Assembly: GCA_031273305.1 (NCBI GenBank) | Contig: JAISSC010000012.1 | Span: forward strand, 1 to 7,204 | Length of the DNA stretch: 7,204 nucleotides | Direction of reading: 5' to 3' | DNA from: Flavobacteriaceae bacterium | GTDB taxonomy: Bacteria; Bacteroidota; Bacteroidia; Flavobacteriales; Weeksellaceae | In this document: piece by piece, positions 1 to 5,482 of the stretch | How positions within the stretch are numbered: the first letter of the stretch is position 1 | Layout of the letters: each line of letters begins with the position of its first letter | The notes under the pieces: model-generated | The model's database searches: none | What the model saw: the letters and a program-made list of their open reading frames with translations, nothing else | Told to the model about the DNA's origin: nothing | Program-made: the position numbers and the translations under genes

Positions 1-27
1 TATCGCGAGATGTATAGCCTGCCGTAA

Positions 28-140
28 GGTTAATAAAGTGTCGTCCCGTGCGGGACTTCCATATCGTGTTGCTACCGTCTTCCATAAGCTAAAGCATACG
101 GTTAATAAAGTATCGTCCCTGCAAATATAAGGTGCGGGAC
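28..140. repeat. Two direct copies of a hairpin-containing repeat
   Basis: A 20-bp segment (GGTTAATAAAG, then a G or A, then TCGTCCC) occurs at 28-47 and again at 100-119 with one mismatch, 72 bp apart. Each copy is followed by GTGCGGGAC, so that GTCCC pairs with GGGAC. In copy 1 the arms are at 43-47 and 52-56 with a 4-base GTGC loop. In copy 2 the arms are at 115-119 and 136-140, and the same loop carries 12 extra bases (120-131). This is direct sequence observation; a function is not known. Confidence 0.6.
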
Positions 141-203
141 TGCCCTTTTTGGACAGCCTCGACTGGTACTGCCTTTCAGGCAAAGAGTGGGGGTGGGTAT
201 TCT

Positions 204-224
204 CCGCAGGTCGCTGACCTGCGG
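204..224. repeat. Perfect 9-bp stem-loop
   Basis: CCGCAGGTC (204-212) and GACCTGCGG (216-224) are exact reverse complements separated by GCT. The G+C-rich stem is much too good for chance in such a short region. No T-run follows on the plus strand, and none of note on the minus strand, so it is not a standard intrinsic terminator. It may be a dispersed palindrome or a transcript-end structure for the minus-strand ATPase gene, whose stop codon is about 90 bp away. Confidence 0.55.
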
Positions 225-227
225 TTA

Positions 228-259
228 TGAAGATTCAGCCCTCCGGGCTACTGACTTCA
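228..259. repeat. Nested imperfect stem-loop
   Basis: The core AGCCC (237-241) pairs with GGGCT (245-249) across a TCC loop. Outside it, TCA (235-237) can pair with TGA (252-254), and TGAAG (228-232) with CTTCA (255-259), leaving a small bulge. The short G+C core in A+T-richer flanks resembles the small palindromes at 7064-7165. Confidence 0.4.
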
Positions 260-312
260 ATCCGTTCGTGCCATGCAAACTTACCTGAAAGAAGATAATA
301 TATATGTATTGC

Positions 313-1179
313 TTAACTAAATACCCCCGACAGGTATTGTCGGGTCAGTTCATGTTCAGGGTTATTAAAAACCTTATCCGCTGAGCCGGTTTCGATAACT
401 TCACCTAAATAGACAAAGACTACATTGTCGGCAATCCGCAGAGCCTGCCTAAGTGTATGGGTGACGAGGATAATTCCGTATCTTTCTTTCAACTTGACAA
501 ACATATTCTCTATGTGTTGGCTGGATATGGGGTCGAGTGCAGAGGTAGCCTCATCTCCCAGTATAAATTGAGGTCCTACCGCCAAACCTCTGGCTAAGCA
601 TAGGCGTTGTTGTTGCCCTATCGACAGGTCTGAGGCGGAAGTGTGCAAGCGGTCTTTTACTTCTTCCCATAGTCCTGCATTTATCAGGTTTTGTTCCACG
701 ATCTTTTGGAGTGCTTTTTTGTTCTTCGTACCGTGTATCCTACATCCGAAGGCTACATTGTCAAAAATAGACATAGGCAAAGGGGTCGGTCGTTGGGAAA
801 GCAGACCTAATTTTTTCCGTATGTGGGTAATCTCTACCTTTTTTCCGTAAATATCCTCATCGTCCACGTAGATGCTTCCGTCTATTTTAACGTTCGGAAC
901 GTCATCTATCAGTCGGTTGATAGTCTTCAGCAGAGTAGATTTTCCGCAGCCTGAAGGTCCGATGATACAAGTTATTTTCTTATCGGGAATCTCCAGACTT
1001 ATATTTTTAAGGATATGGTTGTCTTTTATCGTTACGTTAAGGTTGGATATTTTGATGTTTGCGTTTTTTATAGAATCTGAAGCGAGCAACTTTTCGTCAT
1101 TTGCAATAGACTCTTTACCGTTCTTTAGTTGAAAGCTCCGAAATGTTTTGTTGAAATTAAAATAGGGCACGGTTATCAT
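313..1179 (-). CDS. PstB-type ABC transporter ATP-binding protein
   Basis: A cytoplasmic ATPase subunit of an ABC importer, closest in motifs to the phosphate transporter ATPase PstB. Visible motifs over 288 residues are: Walker A GPSGCGKST at 74-82; Q-loop Q129 followed by the PstB hallmark PTPLPMSIFDNVAFG (131-145); signature LSIGQQQRLCLAR at 185-197; Walker B with D209-E210; D-loop SALD at 213-216; switch histidine H241. Two positions are unusual: LSIGQ instead of LSGGQ, and GDEA where most PstB proteins have a hydrophobic residue before DE and a proline after it. The first 40 or so residues are extra relative to ordinary PstB; no other ATG occurs before residue 136, so this start is used, although a TTG/GTG start cannot be excluded. 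No permease, binding protein or phoU is adjacent, and the region upstream on its own strand is non-coding. It therefore appears to be an orphan ATPase. Substrate (phosphate or another oxyanion) is not proven. Confidence 0.85.
   Translation of the reverse strand: MITVPYFNFNKTFRSFQLKNGKESIANDEKLLASDSIKNANIKISNLNVTIKDNHILKNISLEIPDKKITCIIGPSGCGKSTLLKTINRLIDDVPNVKIDGSIYVDDEDIYGKKVEITHIRKKLGLLSQRPTPLPMSIFDNVAFGCRIHGTKNKKALQKIVEQNLINAGLWEEVKDRLHTSASDLSIGQQQRLCLARGLAVGPQFILGDEATSALDPISSQHIENMFVKLKERYGIILVTHTLRQALRIADNVVFVYLGEVIETGSADKVFNNPEHELTRQYLSGVFS
326..344 (-). terminator. Stem-loop overlapping the 3' end of the ATPase gene
   Basis: CCCGACA (326-332) and TGTCGGG (338-344) form a perfect 7-bp stem with a 5-base loop. 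It sits inside the last codons of the ATPase gene, which encode QYLSG. On the minus strand it is followed by GGTATTTAGTTAA, only weakly T-rich. It may act as a transcript-end or stabilising hairpin; a canonical intrinsic terminator is not shown. Confidence 0.35.
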
Positions 1180-1187
1180 ATTTTTTG

Positions 1188-1195
1188 CAAAGTTA
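1188..1195 (-). promoter_or_regulatory. Candidate -7 box immediately upstream of the ATPase start
   Basis: On the minus strand the sequence reads TAACTTTG, a perfect match to the Bacteroidota -7 consensus TAnnTTTG, ending 8 bases before the ATG at 1179. If used, transcription would begin within a few bases of the start codon, giving a nearly leaderless mRNA. No TTTG is seen at the usual -33 distance. A second perfect -7 match, TAGCTTTG on the minus strand at 1291-1298, also lacks a -33 box and would give a leader of roughly 110 bases. Confidence 0.4.
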
Positions 1196-1394
1196 GTGAT
1201 TTAGAAATCAGTGGTAAGTGATTAATATAAATTTATAATAATCAATGACGGTCAATGGGCATACCAATGTCAATTCTAAATTTCGAATTACAAAGCTAAA
1301 AGAAGTTACGTTAATTGATATACCATGTTGTAGGTATTTTTCATAACTATATATTGGTAATTTTTTAAATTATTCAAAAATTATTTTCTATTTT
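1196..1394. other. A+T-rich divergent intergenic region with short repeated motifs
   Basis: No gene is seen between the ATPase gene and the cys promoter. Related hexamers occur at 1242-1247 (TCAATG), 1252-1257 (TCAATG), 1264-1269 (CCAATG) and 1270-1275 (TCAATT); the first two are one helical turn apart. TACCAAT (1262-1268) and ATTGGTA (1353-1359) form a distant inverted repeat. These could be regulator-binding sites for either divergent promoter, but in such A+T-rich DNA part of this may be chance. Confidence 0.3.
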
Positions 1395-1425
1395 TTTGGT
1401 GTTAATGACATTATTTATATTTTTG
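1395..1425 (+). promoter_or_regulatory. Bacteroidota-type promoter of the cys leader/operon
   Basis: TTTG at 1395-1398 (-33 box) and TATTTTTG at 1418-1425 (-7 box, perfect TAnnTTTG) are separated by 19 bp, the spacing expected for the Bacteroidota primary sigma factor. Transcription would start around 1429-1433, about 35 bases before the cysteine-rich leader ORF and about 390 bases before cysJ. No equally good promoter is seen between the leader ORF and cysJ. TGACA (1406-1410) and TGTCA (1426-1430) flank the -7 box symmetrically and may be an operator. Confidence 0.6.
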
Positions 1426-1465
1426 TGTCAGGCAAATTAATAATTAATAATAAAGTTTTGTACTT

Positions 1466-1555
1466 ATGAAAAAAAGTATTTTAATACAGATAAATAAAAC
1501 ACATTTTTTAAACTATTATTTGAATAATTACTGTTGTTGCTCTCTACTTTCTTGA
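1466..1555 (+). CDS. Cysteine-rich leader peptide (putative attenuation ORF)
   Basis: A 29-codon ORF starts with ATG at 1466 and ends at TGA 1553-1555. It begins MKKSILIQINK and ends NYCCCSLLS; the three consecutive cysteine codons (TGT TGT TGC, 1532-1540) are codons 23-25, five codons before the stop. It lies about 35 bases after the predicted transcription start and 266 bases before cysJ, in the same direction. A short Lys-rich start followed by a run of the amino acid made by the downstream pathway is the hallmark of an attenuation leader peptide. Comparable cysteine-tract leader ORFs are known upstream of sulfur genes in mycobacteria. No Shine-Dalgarno is visible, which is normal in this phylum. 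The peptide itself probably has no function beyond sensing Cys-tRNA supply. The ORF is short, so chance cannot be fully excluded. Confidence 0.65.
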   Translation: MKKSILIQINKTHFLNYYLNNYCCCSLLS

Positions 1556-1560
1556 CTTTC

Positions 1561-1578
1561 AGAATTTACTATAATTCT
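1561..1578 (+). promoter_or_regulatory. Small stem-loop just after the leader stop codon
   Basis: AGAATT (1561-1566) and AATTCT (1573-1578) pair perfectly around a TACTAT loop, starting 5 bases after the leader-peptide stop. A ribosome sitting at the stop codon would cover its left arm, whereas one stalled at the cysteine codons would probably leave it free. It may therefore be part of a leader switch. The stem is A+T-rich and weak. Confidence 0.35.
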
Positions 1579-1584
1579 AATACT

Positions 1585-1616
1585 CTCCCTGATTTACAAA
1601 GATCACGGAGTTATTT
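1585..1616 (+). terminator. Terminator-like hairpin in the cys leader (possible attenuator)
   Basis: CTCCCTGAT (1585-1593) pairs with ATCACGGAG (1602-1610) over nine positions with one C-C mismatch, around an 8-base loop. TTATTT (1611-1616) follows directly. The hairpin lies 30 bases after the leader stop codon and 45 after the cysteine codons, the right place for an attenuator. A competing pairing exists: TACTCT (1581-1586) with AGAGTA (1654-1659), which would disrupt the left arm. The T-run is short and interrupted, so termination efficiency is uncertain. Confidence 0.4.
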
Positions 1617-1741
1617 CCCGGCTAAATAATAAGGCAGTTTTAATTTCCAAATAAGAGTAATCCTTAATATAAATAAAAAAGAAGTATTGATTTGGATGTT
1701 ACCGTGAAAATTTTCCGTCTTTCGACAAAATTTAACAGAAC

Positions 1742-1790
1742 CTGCCGGAATGGAACAAGTAATCCCGGATAGAATATTAAATCCGGACAG
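1742..1790 (+). promoter_or_regulatory. Alternative stem-loops upstream of cysJ
   Basis: CCGGAT (1765-1770) can pair with ATCCGG (1781-1786). Alternatively CTGCCGG (1742-1748) can pair with CCGGACAG (1783-1790) with one bulged A, or GCCGG (1744-1748) with CCGGC far upstream (1618-1622). These pairings exclude one another because they share CCGG elements. G+C-rich pairing in otherwise A+T-rich leader, ending about 30 bases before the cysJ start, is compatible with control of cysJ translation. The folding has not been computed. Confidence 0.35.
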
Positions 1791-1812
1791 ACCCATTGAA
1801 TTACAATATTAA
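1750..1812 (+). CDS. Possible 20-codon upstream ORF or gene remnant before cysJ
   Basis: ATG at 1750 opens a 20-codon frame (MEQVIPDRILNPDRPIELQY) that stops at TAA 1810-1812, 9 bases before the cysJ ATG. The close spacing would allow reinitiation at cysJ. Upstream, the same frame stays open back to a TGA at 1705-1707, and beyond that to a TAA at 1630-1632. The residue mix looks protein-like, so this might instead be the decayed end of a former gene. I recognise no family in it. Confidence 0.2.
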   Translation: MEQVIPDRILNPDRPIELQY

Positions 1813-1821
1813 AGTTATTAT

Positions 1822-3603
1822 ATGAAAAATTTTATTATTCCTTTATCGGAAGAACAACTGGCAAAATTAAAAGCAACCATAAAAGAACTAACTCCCTTAC
1901 AATTAGCTTGGGTATCGGGTTATTTTTGGAATCTTGCTTCTTCCGAAAATACGGATACAACTATAAAATCGGAAGAACCCGAAGAAAGCAACGCCCCTAA
2001 TATCACTATTATATCTGCATCACAGACCGGGAATGCCCGAAAAATTGCCGAGCAGCTATACAACGATGTCCAGAGAACCGGGCTTAAAGTAAATCTCCAG
2101 AAGGCAGGAGAATATAAATTTAAACACATTTCCAAAGAAGATTTCCTGTTTATTATAACCTCCACGCAAGGAGAAGGAGAACCTCCCGAAGAAGCCCTGC
2201 CTCTTTATAAATTCTTATTTTCCAATAAGATTTCCGATCTAACAGGCGTAAAATATGCCGTTTTTGGATTGGGAGACACTTCCTATGACTTTTTCAGCAA
2301 AGCCGGAAAAGATTTTGATGCACGATTATCCGAGTTAGGAGGGCAACGTGTGCTGGACAGGGTAGATGCCGATGTGGATTATCAACTGATTGCTGATGAC
2401 TGGAGGCAGAAAGTAGTAGAATATCTTTCTCATGAGGGAGTACAAAACATAAAAACACAACAAAAAATTTCGGAAATAGTCGTTGGAAGCAGTTTATATA
2501 CCAAAGAGAATCCATTTACGGCTGTGGTTTCGGTGAACCAAAAAATTACCGCACGCCAGTCGGAAAAAGAAGTACGGCATTTGGAGATAGATATTAGCAA
2601 TTCACACCTTTATTATCAACCGGGAGACACACTGGGAATATGGTATAAAAACTCCCCTGATTTGATTGATGAGATATTGTCAGTACTTAAATTGGATAAA
2701 AACGAATCGGTTCATTGGGAGGGAAAAACTATTTCTATTTTTGAAGCCCTGACCGAACACTATGAAATTACCCAGAACAACAAGGTAATAGCTTCCAAAT
2801 ATGCAGGGTTTACAAAAAAATCCAAACTCAAAAAAATCGTTTCCAATGTTGAAGAATTATCACGGTATGTAAAAGAAACCCCTTTGGTGGACATGCTTAG
2901 AGAATATCCGGTACAGTTGTCGGCAGAGCAATTTTTATCCTGCCTTCGTCCGCTCACTCCCCGTTTATATTCCATATCCTCCTCACAAGCCGAAACGGAG
3001 GATGAGGTACATATTACCGTAGGGGTAGTTCGTTACCATGTAGGAGATAAAGAACGCACGGGAGGAGCCTCCGGATATTTAGCCACATTAAAAGAAGGAG
3101 ATGAAGTAAAGATATTTATTGAGCCTAATGACCGTTTTCGCCTTCCTGCAGATGATTCTGCGCCTATCATCATGATTGGTGCCGGGACGGGGATTGCTCC
3201 GTATCGGGCATTTTTACAACAAAGAGAAGCCGATGTTGCTAATGGGAAGAACTGGCTGTTTTTCGGGAACCAGCATTTTATCTCGGATTTTCTCTATCAG
3301 GTAGAATGGCAACGGTATGTGAAGTCGGGCATACTCACCCGGATAGATTTAGCATGGTCGAGAGATCAGGAGTATAAGATATACGTGCAGGACAGAATAC
3401 GAGAACAGTCGAAAGAAATCTGGAAGTGGTTGCAGGACGGAGCTTACATTTATGTGTGCGGAGATGCTTCTCAAATGGCAAAAGAGGTGGAAAATACTTT
3501 ATTGGAAGTTATAAAAGAAGAAGGGAATTTAAGTCAGGAGCAAGCAGAGGACTTTATTGATGAACTCCGTTCAAACCAACGCTATCAACGGGATATATAC
3601 TAA
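1822..3603 (+). CDS. cysJ: NADPH-dependent sulfite reductase flavoprotein (alpha) subunit
   Basis: Accepts electrons from NADPH and passes them through FAD and FMN to CysI in cytoplasmic assimilatory sulfite reductase. The 593 residues match the usual length of about 600. In order: the family-typical N-terminal segment TPLQLAWVSGYFW (24-36); a flavodoxin domain (about 60-202) with FMN-phosphate loop SASQTGNARKIA (65-76), STQGEGEPPEEA (114-125) and GLGDTSYDFF (149-158); an FAD domain with RLYSISSSQA (381-390) and GGASGYL (414-420); an NADPH domain with GAGTGIAP (453-460), FFGN (480-483), SRDQ (513-516, with the arginine expected to bind the NADP 2'-phosphate), YVQD (521-524) and CGDA (546-549); and the C-terminal aromatic residue Y593. 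The start is preferred because it gives the family N terminus; no Shine-Dalgarno is seen. It is the first structural gene after the long cys leader, and cysI follows 24 bases after its stop. It is very similar to the enterobacterial protein. Confidence 0.96.
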   Translation: MKNFIIPLSEEQLAKLKATIKELTPLQLAWVSGYFWNLASSENTDTTIKSEEPEESNAPNITIISASQTGNARKIAEQLYNDVQRTGLKVNLQKAGEYKFKHISKEDFLFIITSTQGEGEPPEEALPLYKFLFSNKISDLTGVKYAVFGLGDTSYDFFSKAGKDFDARLSELGGQRVLDRVDADVDYQLIADDWRQKVVEYLSHEGVQNIKTQQKISEIVVGSSLYTKENPFTAVVSVNQKITARQSEKEVRHLEIDISNSHLYYQPGDTLGIWYKNSPDLIDEILSVLKLDKNESVHWEGKTISIFEALTEHYEITQNNKVIASKYAGFTKKSKLKKIVSNVEELSRYVKETPLVDMLREYPVQLSAEQFLSCLRPLTPRLYSISSSQAETEDEVHITVGVVRYHVGDKERTGGASGYLATLKEGDEVKIFIEPNDRFRLPADDSAPIIMIGAGTGIAPYRAFLQQREADVANGKNWLFFGNQHFISDFLYQVEWQRYVKSGILTRIDLAWSRDQEYKIYVQDRIREQSKEIWKWLQDGAYIYVCGDASQMAKEVENTLLEVIKEEGNLSQEQAEDFIDELRSNQRYQRDIY

Positions 3604-3627
3604 TAAGAAACTAAAAAGCAATAACAA

Positions 3628-5340
3628 ATGGCTAAAGAAATAACTAATAACGAAGATAAACTACCTCTTTCAGATAATGAAAGGATGAAAAGGGAGAGCA
3701 ATTATCTGAGGGGAACCATAGCAGAAGACTTAAAAGACGGTCTGACAGGAGGATTTACCCCCGATAATTTTCAACTGATCCGTTTTCATGGAATGTATCA
3801 GCAGGATGACAGAGACCTGCGTGCAGAGAGAGCGGAAGAAAAGTTGGAACCTTTAATTAATATTATGCTGCGATGTCGTTTGCCCGGAGGAATCATTTCT
3901 CCTCAGCAATGGCTGAAAATAGATAAATTTGCTTCTGAAGAGACCCTGTATGGAAGCATCCGACTGACTACCCGACAAACATTTCAGTTTCACGGAGTGG
4001 TAAAGCCCAAGATAAAACCTATGCACAAGCTGTTGCACCGGTTAGGTCTGGATTCCATTGCCACTGCCGGAGATGTGAACCGGAACGTGCTTTGTACTTC
4101 CAATCCGGTAGAATCTGAGCTGCATGTCCAAGCCTACGAATGGGCAAAAAAAATATCGGAACATCTATTGCCTAAAACACGGGCTTATGCAGAGGTTTTC
4201 CTCGACGGAGAAAAATTGGATATACCGGATAAGGAACCTGTGTTGGGAAGTACATATCTCCCGCGAAAGTTCAAAACTACGGTAGTCATCCCGCCTCAAA
4301 ACGATGTAGATGTACACGCCAACGACCTAAGTTTCATAGCCATAGCAAAGAATGGGAAACTTACAGGTTTTAATGTGCTGGTCGGAGGAGGACTGGCTAT
4401 GACCTACGGAGATACAAGTACTTATCCCAGAACTGCTACGGAATTTGGATATATTACCGTAGAAAATACCCTGAAAGTTGCCGAAGCGGTAGTAACCACG
4501 CAAAGAGACTGGGGCAACCGAAGCAACCGTAAAAATGCCAAAACCAAGTATACTTTGGAAAGGGTAGGTGTTAATGCCTTTAAAACAGAAGTAGAAGCCA
4601 GAGCCGGAGTGAAATTCAAACCGACGAGATCATATAAATTCACAGGGAGAGGAGACAGGTTTGGTTGGATAAAAGGAATTGATGATCAATGGCATTTGAC
4701 TTTATTTATCGAAAACGGACGTATATTGGACTTTCCCGGAAAGCCTATAAAAACAGGTATTTCCGAGATTGCCAAAATCCATAAAGGAGATTTTCGATTG
4801 ACTGCCAATCAGAATTTGATTATAGCCGGAGTTCCTGAATCGAAAAAATCAAGCATAGACTCTCTTGTAAGGAAGTACGGACTGTTGGATGACAAAATTA
4901 GCGAACAGCGCAAAAACTCGATGGCGTGTGTGGCTTTCCCTACCTGTCCGTTGGCTATGGCTGAGGCGGAACGTTTCCTGCCTGATTTTATCTCGAGTAT
5001 AGAGGAAATTTTGAACAAATACGGTCTGGGAAACGATTCTATTATACTCCGTGTGACCGGATGCCCGAACGGATGCGGAAGAGCCATGTTGGCAGAGATA
5101 GGGTTGGTAGGCAAGGCAGTAGGTCGATACAACCTCTACTTGGGCGGAGACCGTGCAGGAACGAGGATTCCCCGTTTGTATAAAGAAAATAGTACCGTCG
5201 AAGAAATACAAAATATTTTGGATTCGTTGATACAATCATGGGCGGAAAAACGTCTGAAAAATGAAGATTTCGGAGATTTTTTAATTCGTACGGAGGTAGT
5301 TCGTCCGGTTAAAGACCCTGCTAGAGATTTTTATATTTAA
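3628..5340 (+). CDS. cysI: Sulfite reductase hemoprotein (beta) subunit
   Basis: Catalytic subunit that reduces sulfite to sulfide by six electrons, using a siroheme bridged to a 4Fe-4S cluster. The 570 residues equal the E. coli CysI length. The cluster/siroheme motifs are CVAFPTC (C434, C440) and CPNGC (C479, C483), the same positions as in E. coli. Sulfite- and siroheme-contacting basic residues appear conserved: R82 in LRCRLPGG, R152 in NRNVLC, and K214 and K216 in RKFKTTVV. The first half of the pseudo-duplicated fold contains YGSIRLTTRQTFQFHG (108-123), and the second half contains FTGRGDRFGW (338-347) and WHLTLFIENGRILD (355-368). It carries no frameshift or missing key residue. The gene follows cysJ after 24 bases and is surely co-transcribed with it. 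The whole-length resemblance to proteobacterial CysI, rather than ferredoxin-type sulfite reductase, fits the partner CysJ. Confidence 0.97.
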   Translation: MAKEITNNEDKLPLSDNERMKRESNYLRGTIAEDLKDGLTGGFTPDNFQLIRFHGMYQQDDRDLRAERAEEKLEPLINIMLRCRLPGGIISPQQWLKIDKFASEETLYGSIRLTTRQTFQFHGVVKPKIKPMHKLLHRLGLDSIATAGDVNRNVLCTSNPVESELHVQAYEWAKKISEHLLPKTRAYAEVFLDGEKLDIPDKEPVLGSTYLPRKFKTTVVIPPQNDVDVHANDLSFIAIAKNGKLTGFNVLVGGGLAMTYGDTSTYPRTATEFGYITVENTLKVAEAVVTTQRDWGNRSNRKNAKTKYTLERVGVNAFKTEVEARAGVKFKPTRSYKFTGRGDRFGWIKGIDDQWHLTLFIENGRILDFPGKPIKTGISEIAKIHKGDFRLTANQNLIIAGVPESKKSSIDSLVRKYGLLDDKISEQRKNSMACVAFPTCPLAMAEAERFLPDFISSIEEILNKYGLGNDSIILRVTGCPNGCGRAMLAEIGLVGKAVGRYNLYLGGDRAGTRIPRLYKENSTVEEIQNILDSLIQSWAEKRLKNEDFGDFLIRTEVVRPVKDPARDFYI

Positions 5341-5482
5341 TGTGCGTAAAGGTATATTTTATGTATAAAGGCATATCTTATAATTAGAGATTATTTGCCT
5401 GAACTATGAATATACCTGCTATTAATTATTAATCTCACTCATTCAAAAAAAGAAATTATTTACTATACATTATTAAAAAAGG
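5341..5482 (+). repeat. cysI-cysG spacer with tandem repeat and nested stem-loop
   Basis: Two near-identical 16-bp copies, starting TAAAGG, lie at 5347-5362 and 5366-5381 (14 of 16 identical, 19-bp period). AGGTATATT (5350-5358) is the exact reverse complement of AATATACCT (5409-5417). Nested inside are AGGCA/TGCCT (5369-5373 with 5396-5400) and ATCT/AGAT (5375-5378 with 5388-5391). The spacer is longer than the cysJ-cysI gap and has no good promoter match, so cysG is probably transcribed from the same upstream promoter. The structure may tune mRNA processing or cysG expression. Confidence 0.4.

Larger units (their letters stand above)
1..312. other. Gene-free, palindrome-rich intergenic block
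   Basis: No convincing coding sequence is visible on either strand. The block instead holds a duplicated repeat (28-56 and 100-140) and several compact hairpins: TGCC/GGCA at 170-182, a perfect 9-bp stem at 204-224, and AGCCC/GGGCT at 237-249, the last nested in a longer imperfect stem spanning 228-259. It lies downstream of the minus-strand ATPase gene, so some hairpins could end or stabilise that transcript. The density of small palindromes is more typical of dispersed intergenic repeats. A similar block lies at the other end of the window (6842-7204). Confidence 0.6.

Noticed and set aside
131..150. Intrinsic terminator GGG-ACTG-CCC-TTTTT on the plus strand
   Set aside because: The stem is only three base pairs and no plus-strand gene is seen upstream within the window.
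1..345. CRISPR array in the left palindrome block
   Set aside because: Only one motif repeats, in two copies with unequal inner structure, and the other hairpins are unrelated in sequence.
641..1132. Two plus-strand ORFs (641-850 and 872-1132) inside the ATPase gene
   Set aside because: They are opposite-strand shadows of the clear ABC ATPase coding sequence.
1453..1460. AAGTTTTG as an alternative -7 box for the cys leader
   Set aside because: It misses the first consensus base, lacks a -33 box at the right distance, and would start transcription at the leader ATG; the 1395-1425 promoter is a full match.
1611..1796. 61-codon minus-strand ORF in the cys leader
   Set aside because: No family resemblance and no promoter in a sensible place; it overlaps the structured leader and the better plus-strand frame.
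1426..1821. Known metabolite riboswitch (SAM or cobalamin type) ahead of cysJ
   Set aside because: I see no recognisable conserved core of these classes; the cysteine-coded leader ORF is a better explanation.
4849..5235. 128-codon minus-strand ORF inside cysI, with two other overlapping minus ORFs
   Set aside because: All are antisense to the siroheme/cluster-binding end of cysI, where codon constraint leaves long open frames by chance; none looks like a protein family.
5390..5397. ATTATTTG as a separate cysG promoter
   Set aside because: Only 6 of 8 consensus positions match and both bases of the TA pair are wrong.
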